Source of the DNA: Basidiobolus meristosporus CBS 931.73
Lineage: Eukaryota > Basidiobolomycota > Basidiobolomycetes > Basidiobolales > Basidiobolaceae
Assembly: GCA_002104905.1 (NCBI GenBank)
Contig: MCFE01000841.1
Location: 1-31,171, forward strand
Direction of reading: 5' to 3'
Length of the DNA: 31,171 nucleotides
Below, piece by piece: positions 26,645 to 31,171 of the stretch (within the stretch, counting starts at the first letter, position 1; each line of letters starts with the position of its first letter). Below the pieces are notes generated by a model. It saw only the letters and a program-made list of their open reading frames with translations, did not search any database and had not been told where the DNA came from. The position numbers were made by a program, and so were the translations under genes.

Positions 26645-27160
26645 ATGTTGGACAATCAAGAATGGAAGAATGCCATGCAGCAAATCCTGGCCCAACAGCA
26701 ACAGCTACTCCAGATCCTCAGCCAACAGCAACAAGGAATGACTACCATGGCTCAGAGCCAGCAAAGCTGTGTCAAGAGCAACTTTAGTGTGAAGGTCAAC
26801 CGGTACCATGGCAGAGTCAATGAAAACCTGGGAACTTGGCTCTTTCAGATTGAAGAAGCTTTTAAAGCTAAAGGAATTGCTCCAGAGAGCAAGTTGCATT
26901 ATGCAGCTTCTTACCTGGCAGATGCAGCTTTACAGTGGTACCACAACAAGATCAGGTCAGCTACTATGATGGGATGCTCTACAATCTCTACCTGGGATGA
27001 GTTTGTGTCAGAAATTCAGAATACTTTTGAACCTCCACACCAGCAGACACTACTAAGAAGGAAGTTAAAGACACTCAGACAGAAAGGAATGGTGCAAGAA
27101 TACATCTATGAGTACAGATGTCTACTTGGACAAATTGAAAGAATGGACCCCTTGGATTAA
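26645..27160 (+). pseudogene. Gypsy Gag, cut short by an in-frame TAA
   Basis: The Met at 26645 begins the frame 58 bases after the LTR: MLDNQEWKNAMQQILAQQQQ. A Gln-rich stretch (26690-26730) is followed by the Ty3-type Gag domain, LGTWLFQIEEAFKAKGIAPE, AASYLADAALQWYHNK and STWDEFVSEIQNTF. TAA at 27158-27160 stops it after RMDPLD. The next codons (VEYFIDGLKERTR) continue the Gag domain in the same frame, so the stop is a mutation inside Gag, before the zinc knuckle. A programmed site is unlikely. Confidence 0.85.
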
Positions 27161-29287
27161 GTTGAATACTTTATTGATGGGTTGAAAGAAAGAACTCGCA
27201 AGGAAGTCAATTACCAAAGACCTCACACTATTGAAGAAGCCATCAAGATTGCCATTGACTATGACTCAGCTAGGTTTGGAGTTGGGAAGCCTACATTGAC
27301 TAATCAGAAAGGCTATAATCATTATGAAAGAAGACAATCAGAAGCAGTACCAATGGAAATAGATGCTATGCAGAAGAATCCCTCCTCAGAAGAATGCAAG
27401 AAGAGAGGACCTTGCTTCAATTGCCACCAGCAGGGACATATTGCTAAGTACTGCCCTCAGAGAAGAAATGGACACCAGCCAACAAGAACCTTCAACCATA
27501 TTGAGTCCCATGAACACAGTAATATGGAAGATGAGCTTGAAGAAGACTTGGAACTCACCTTCCATATGACAGAAGAGTACTTGTCCCAAATGACTTCAAA
27601 CTCAGGGAAGTTATTGTACTTGAATGGAGTAATCAATGGAGTACCTGCCAAGATCATGATTGACTCAGGAGCATTGCATGAGTACATGTCAGAGCAATTT
27701 GCTTTGAAAGCTGGAATCAACTCGGAACCTTCCAAATCAACTTCAGTTTCCACAGCTGATGGGAACTCCCACATAATCAACCGTATTACCCAGCCAATAA
27801 GAATGAAGATCAATGACTATGAAGAAGACCTACAGGCTTATATATTTGGGAACTGCAAGTTTGACCTTGTACTTGGAAAAACCTGGCTATTTTGTTGTAA
27901 TCCATCAATCAACTGGAGAACCCATGCTACTCAGATCCAAAAAGACAACAAGACCTATGAGCTATTACCTGCCATGCTGGATTTCAACTTGGTCAATTCC
28001 AGTATGTGTGAGACAAGTGAACTTAGCAAGACCCAGTTCTGTAGAGCACTTAGAAAAGATACCGAGATGTTCCTCATGGCGGTATTACAGGAGGATTCCT
28101 CTACCCCTGCACCCCAGCAGGTCCAGACTCTCTTGAAGAAATATTCAGACGTGTTCCCAGATGAGCTTGTAAGCCTACCACCAGTCAGAGACGTGGATCA
28201 TGCCATTGACACAGGAGATAGCCCTCCAGTGAGCAAGACACCTTACAGAATGAGTCCATTAGAATTGGAGGAAATGAAGAAACAAATTGATCAGCTATTG
28301 GAGCAAGGATACATCAGGCCCAGCAAGTCACCCCAGGGAGCACCAGTGCTTTTTGTGAAAAAGAAGGATGGAACACTTAGGATGTGCATTGACTACAGAG
28401 CCCTGAACTCAGTTACCGTCAAGAATAAGTACCCCATACCTTGGATTGATGAGCTTTTAAACCAACTTAATGGAGCCACTATTTTCAGCAAGATTGACCT
28501 CATGTCAGGATACAAACAGATTAGGGTGAAGCCAGAAGACATCCCCAAGACAGCATTCAGGACCAGATATGGACATTACAAGTACTTAGTCATGAGTTTT
28601 GGCCTCACCAATGCCCGTGCAACATTCATGACGCTGATGCAGACTGTCTTTCAGGAGTACTTAGACAAGTTTGTGATAATCTACCTGGATGACATATTGA
28701 TATACAGCAAGACAGAAGAGGATCACGTAGTGCACATTGAAAAGGTCTTGAAGAAACTAAGAGAGAACAAGCTATATGGCAAGCTAGCCAAGTGTGAATT
28801 CTTCAAGGAGCATGTTGAATACCTGGGACACATAGTGACTAGCACAGGAGTAGCCTTAGACCCAAAGAAGGTGGAAGTAATCAAGAACTTGAAGCAGCCC
28901 CATAGCATATCAGAACTCAGATCATTCCTTGGAATGGTTTCCTATTATTGGAGATTTGTCAGGTCCTTTGCAAGTATTGCAGCCCCTTTAACTGATATCC
29001 TCAAGAAAGACAATACCTACAAGTGGGACATAGCTTGTGAGACTGCCTTCCAGACGCTCAAGAATGAACTTGCTAAGCTGCCAAGCCTAAGAATACCAGA
29101 CTTCAGAAAAGAGTTCACTCTGTGCACAGATGCTTCAGATTATGCAATTGGTGGAGTGCTGAGCCAAGAACACAAGGGAAAGGACTACCCTGTTGCCTTT
29201 GAATCCAAGAAACTGAACTCAGCAGAGCAAAACTATCCAGTCCATGAGAAGGAGATGCTTTCTATAATACACTGTTTGAAGACATGA
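27161..29287 (+). pseudogene. Gypsy Gag end, protease, reverse transcriptase and RNase H N-terminal part
   Basis: The frame continues from the TAA to a TGA at 29285. In order: end of Gag; zinc knuckle CFNCHQQGHIAKYC (CX2CX4HX4C, about 27413-27454); protease with IDSGA (DSG codons 27662-27670) and LVLGKTWL; reverse transcriptase with FVKKKDGTLRMCIDYRALNS, SKIDLMSGYKQIRV and the intact catalytic YLDD (28682-28693); LGHIV and LRSFLGMVSYYWRF; RNase H-like FTLCTDASDYAIGGVLSQ and YPVHEKEMLSI. TNARATFM replaces the usual TNAPATF. The TGA replaces the Trp expected before RCYIEG, a single G-to-A change. Enzyme cores appear intact apart from the stops at each end. Confidence 0.9.
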
Positions 29288-30268
29288 AGATGCTATATTG
29301 AAGGAGTCAAATGCACTGTGAAGACTGACCATGCCTCCCTCAAGTATATATTTACTCAGAAGGTACTCTCTAGAAGAATGACAAGATGGAGTGAATACAT
29401 TCAGCAATTTGACCTGGAGATTGTCTACTGCCCAGGAAAAAACAACACGGTTGCTGATGCCTTATCAAGATTGGATCAAGTTGCACAACTCAACTTGGTG
29501 CATGAATCAGATTGGCCTAGCCTATTACCAAAGTACTTGGAGGACCAAGCCATTCCTAATGAGGTGGATGAAATTATCAAGAAGATAATCCGTGATGAAG
29601 CCAGCAAATTTCTTGTACAGGATGAAACACTCTACCAAATTGTTGATGGAAGCCCTATTGCCTATTGTCCTTATGTTGCTCGCCTGGATTTAATACATAA
29701 GCTACTCAGTGGATATGGACATCTTGGGATTGAAGGAACCTATAGCCTTGTGAAAGCCAGAGCATGGTGGCCCAGAATGAAACAAGATATTGAGAAGCTA
29801 GTGAAAACATGCCCAAACTGCCAAATCAATCAAGGCCAGCCACAAAGAATTGCCAAACTCTTCCCTTTGGAGCCTGTAAGACCATTCGAGAGATGGGGAA
29901 TTGACTTTATTGGAAGACTGCCAACTACCAGGAAATGCAACCGTTGGATCCTAGTAGCTATTGACCATGCCACTAAATGGCCAGTTGCTAAAGCTGTATC
30001 AATAGCCAGTGAACAAGAAGTTGCAAGTTTCATTTACCATGAGATCCTGATGAAGTTTGGATACTCTGTGGAGATCTTATCCAATAGAGGTGCAAACTTT
30101 ATGGCAAAGACATTCGAGACTTACCTGGAAATGCAGCAGATCAGACACTTGAAAACCTTGGCATATCACCCCAGAACTAATGGAGTCACTGAGCAGTTTA
30201 ATGGATTATTTGGAAAAATGCTGACCAAGTATGCAAATGGATTGTCAGTTTATGGGATGAGTATATAG
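29288..30268 (+). pseudogene. Gypsy RNase H end and integrase, second catalytic Asp lost
   Basis: Same frame after the TGA. The RNase H end (KTDHASLKYIFTQ, VADALSRLD) leads to the integrase: a zinc-binding HHCC region (HKLLSGYGHLGIEGT, CPNC) and the rve core with WGIDFIGRLP (first Asp) and NGVTEQFNGL (Glu). The second catalytic Asp, normally in LSDRGANF, is Asn (codon AAT 30083-30085; one G-to-A change at a former CpG). A frameshift near 30250 throws the frame into a stop at 30266. Without that Asp the integrase should be inactive. Confidence 0.9.
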
Positions 30269-30777
30269 ACCAAGCACTCTTTGCATGCAGAGTCAGAGTA
30301 CACAACACCACCCAGCAATCACCATTTTACTTAGTTTATGTATGTGAACCAAGAATTCCAGGAGATCTCACACAACCAAAGCTTACAGACACCTTAGAAG
30401 ATGAACTCAGTCAGCCAAGTAGACACCAGCAACTGGAACAAAGACGTCAAGAGGCACAGACCAAAGTATCTCAAAGTGCAGAAAAGATGAAGCAGAGATT
30501 TGATAAGACTATAGCACCAGAAGCATTGACAGTTGGGAACTTTGTATTGCTAAGAAACAACACTTGGAAGAAGTTTGAGCCACAATGGACAGGACCATTC
30601 AAGATCATCAGAGAATGTCCATTTGCAACTTACCAACTGGTGGACAAACAAGGTAATATCCGGGAAGACTTAGTGCATAGGGACAGACTCAAGTGTGCAA
30701 GACTTGCTGATAATACTGAACCATCAAGATATTGGTATCACAAGAAAAGAGATTCAGGAGAACCCTCTCAACTTTAG
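30269..30777 (+). pseudogene. Gypsy integrase C-terminal region, after the frameshift
   Basis: After the frameshift near 30250 the element continues in the next frame: DQALFACRVRVHNTTQQSPF, then the open piece 30487-30777 (FDKTIAPEALTVGNFVLLRN, FEPQWTGPFKII, LVHRDRLK). The W.GPF ... VH.D.LK pattern is the GPY/F-type module found at the end of many gypsy integrases. It ends at TAG 30775-30777, directly before the polypurine tract. No chromodomain is present. Confidence 0.82.
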
Positions 30778-30778
30778 T

Positions 30779-30787
30779 AGGGGAGAA
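30779..30787 (+). other. Polypurine tract of the gypsy element
   Basis: AGGGGAGAA directly precedes the 3' LTR at 30788 and follows the pol stop by one base. Confidence 0.8.
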
Positions 30788-31155
30788 TGTTATGATCTGC
30801 CGCTTGAATGTTTAAGTTAGATCAGTTTTTAGTCAAATCAATTAGTATATGTTTAGGTTATCAGTATATCAGTATTATCTATGAAATCAGTAGCATTAGT
30901 CAGCAAATGAATCAGCAGATCCTTATCAGACAGAAATAGATATATTAAGTAGGAACTTATTGGGTGATGATGATGCAATCAAATGAGTCATCAGCCACAA
31001 CCTACATTAGGAAATACAATTAGTCAGCAATTGATCTGGCAGAATGTATATAAGGAGCTACTGGAACCTCAATAAAAATCAGTTCAAGTTTTAGTGAATA
31101 CAATACTAGCTAAACTCCCTATTCCTCTACAACTCTAATACCAAGACTTGTAACA
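30788..31155 (+). repeat. 3' LTR of the gypsy element
   Basis: 368 bp, same ends as the 5' LTR, with about 14 substitutions and no length change seen. TATATAAG is at 31047-31054 and TCAATAAA at 31069-31076. CTTA follows. Confidence 0.93.
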
Positions 31156-31171
31156 CTTAGCCAATATATGC
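31156..31171 (-). pseudogene. Transposase T copy 3, continuation after the gypsy element
   Basis: CTTAGCCAATATATGC resumes T copy 3; copy 1 has TTTAGCCAATCTATTC at about 896-911. It runs off the window. Confidence 0.65.

Larger units (their letters stand above)
26219..31155 (+). mobile_element. Ty3/gypsy LTR retrotransposon, nearly complete
   Basis: This 4,937-bp element has two 368-bp LTRs (TGTTA...TAACA), an initiator tRNA-Met-type primer site, a polypurine tract and the order Gag, zinc knuckle, protease, reverse transcriptase, RNase H, integrase. Gag and Pol lie in one continuous frame. LTRs differ at about 14 of 368 positions by eye. Lesions: TAA at 27158, TGA at 29285, a frameshift near 30250, and integrase Asp changed to Asn at 30083. 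No chromodomain is seen after the integrase. Confidence 0.93.

Noticed and set aside
26690-26730. Gln-rich stretch of gypsy Gag as a CAG microsatellite or prion-like domain
   Set aside because: It is short, with mixed CAG/CAA codons, and such runs are common in Gag N-termini. Nothing supports a special role.
27158-27160. Programmed stop-codon readthrough between Gag and Pol in the gypsy element
   Set aside because: The TAA lies inside the Gag domain, before the zinc knuckle, whereas programmed sites lie after nucleocapsid. Together with the TGA and frameshift downstream it is better read as decay.
27386-27813. Antisense open frames across the gypsy gag-pol region (for example 27386-27589, 27457-27813)
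   Set aside because: They are shadows of the real frame, with no motif and low-complexity content.
27158-30085. Repeat-induced point mutation (RIP) as the cause of decay
   Set aside because: One lesion (possible CAA to TAA) would fit CpA targeting, but the Trp-to-TGA change and the integrase Asp change do not. The LTR differences include many transversions. CpG deamination fits better, though a full dinucleotide count was not possible.
1-31171. CRISPR arrays, bacterial operons, rRNA or complete tRNA genes
   Set aside because: No regularly spaced short repeats, no ribosome-binding-site gene clusters and no tRNA cloverleaf were seen. All repeats present are explained by LTRs, transposon copies or the X tandem duplication.

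Overview
The window is a graveyard of nested transposable elements from a eukaryotic genome, most likely a fungus. The evidence is a Tnp2-type transposase of the kind common in basidiomycetes, Ty1/copia and Ty3/gypsy retrotransposons, no bacterial gene organisation, and AT-rich DNA with very little CpG. I cannot name the genus, and I see no host gene. Every long stretch belongs to one of about seven repeat families, several present two to four times. This let me use one copy as the unoccupied (empty-site) reference for another.

Layout. 1-152 is a scrap of gene X, the second gene of a DNA transposon here called T-X. 153-12981 is T-X copy 1: transposase T on the minus strand and gene X on the plus strand, divergently arranged. 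It is split by (a) a 3.6-kb LTR element that encodes only Gag and protease and has apparently identical 802-bp LTRs (2074-5686), (b) an LTR-like block (5852-6315) and (c) a decayed copia element (6852-10930). 12982-13767 is an inverted piece holding the 5' LTR of a second copia element and the X sequence it landed in. 13768-24514 is the body of that copia element. It is split by T-X copy 2 (14381-20627, opposite orientation) and by a solo LTR (22929-23297). 24515-25405 is the rest of the X copy that received copia II. 25406-25627 is a scrap of copia RNase H. 25628-26218 plus 31156-31171 is a third transposase copy, split by a nearly full gypsy element (26219-31155).

Relative ages by LTR divergence, compared by eye: the Gag-protease element is youngest (no difference seen), the gypsy element intermediate (about 14 of 368 positions), and copia I old (roughly 14%). 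T-X copies are older still, because the others are inserted into them. Only the Gag-protease element has a fully open reading frame. The gypsy element has few lesions (two stops, one frameshift, one lost integrase Asp). Everything else is heavily broken.

The two most interesting systems are the Gag-protease-only retrotransposon, which looks recently mobile yet has no reverse transcriptase or integrase, and the two-gene T-X DNA transposon, whose second gene X (coiled coil plus Ser/Gln-rich repeats) I do not recognise. Other notable points are a copia primer-binding site that matches the anticodon arm of initiator tRNA-Met and contains the gag start codon, and a promoter/polyadenylation motif pair shared by four unrelated LTR families.
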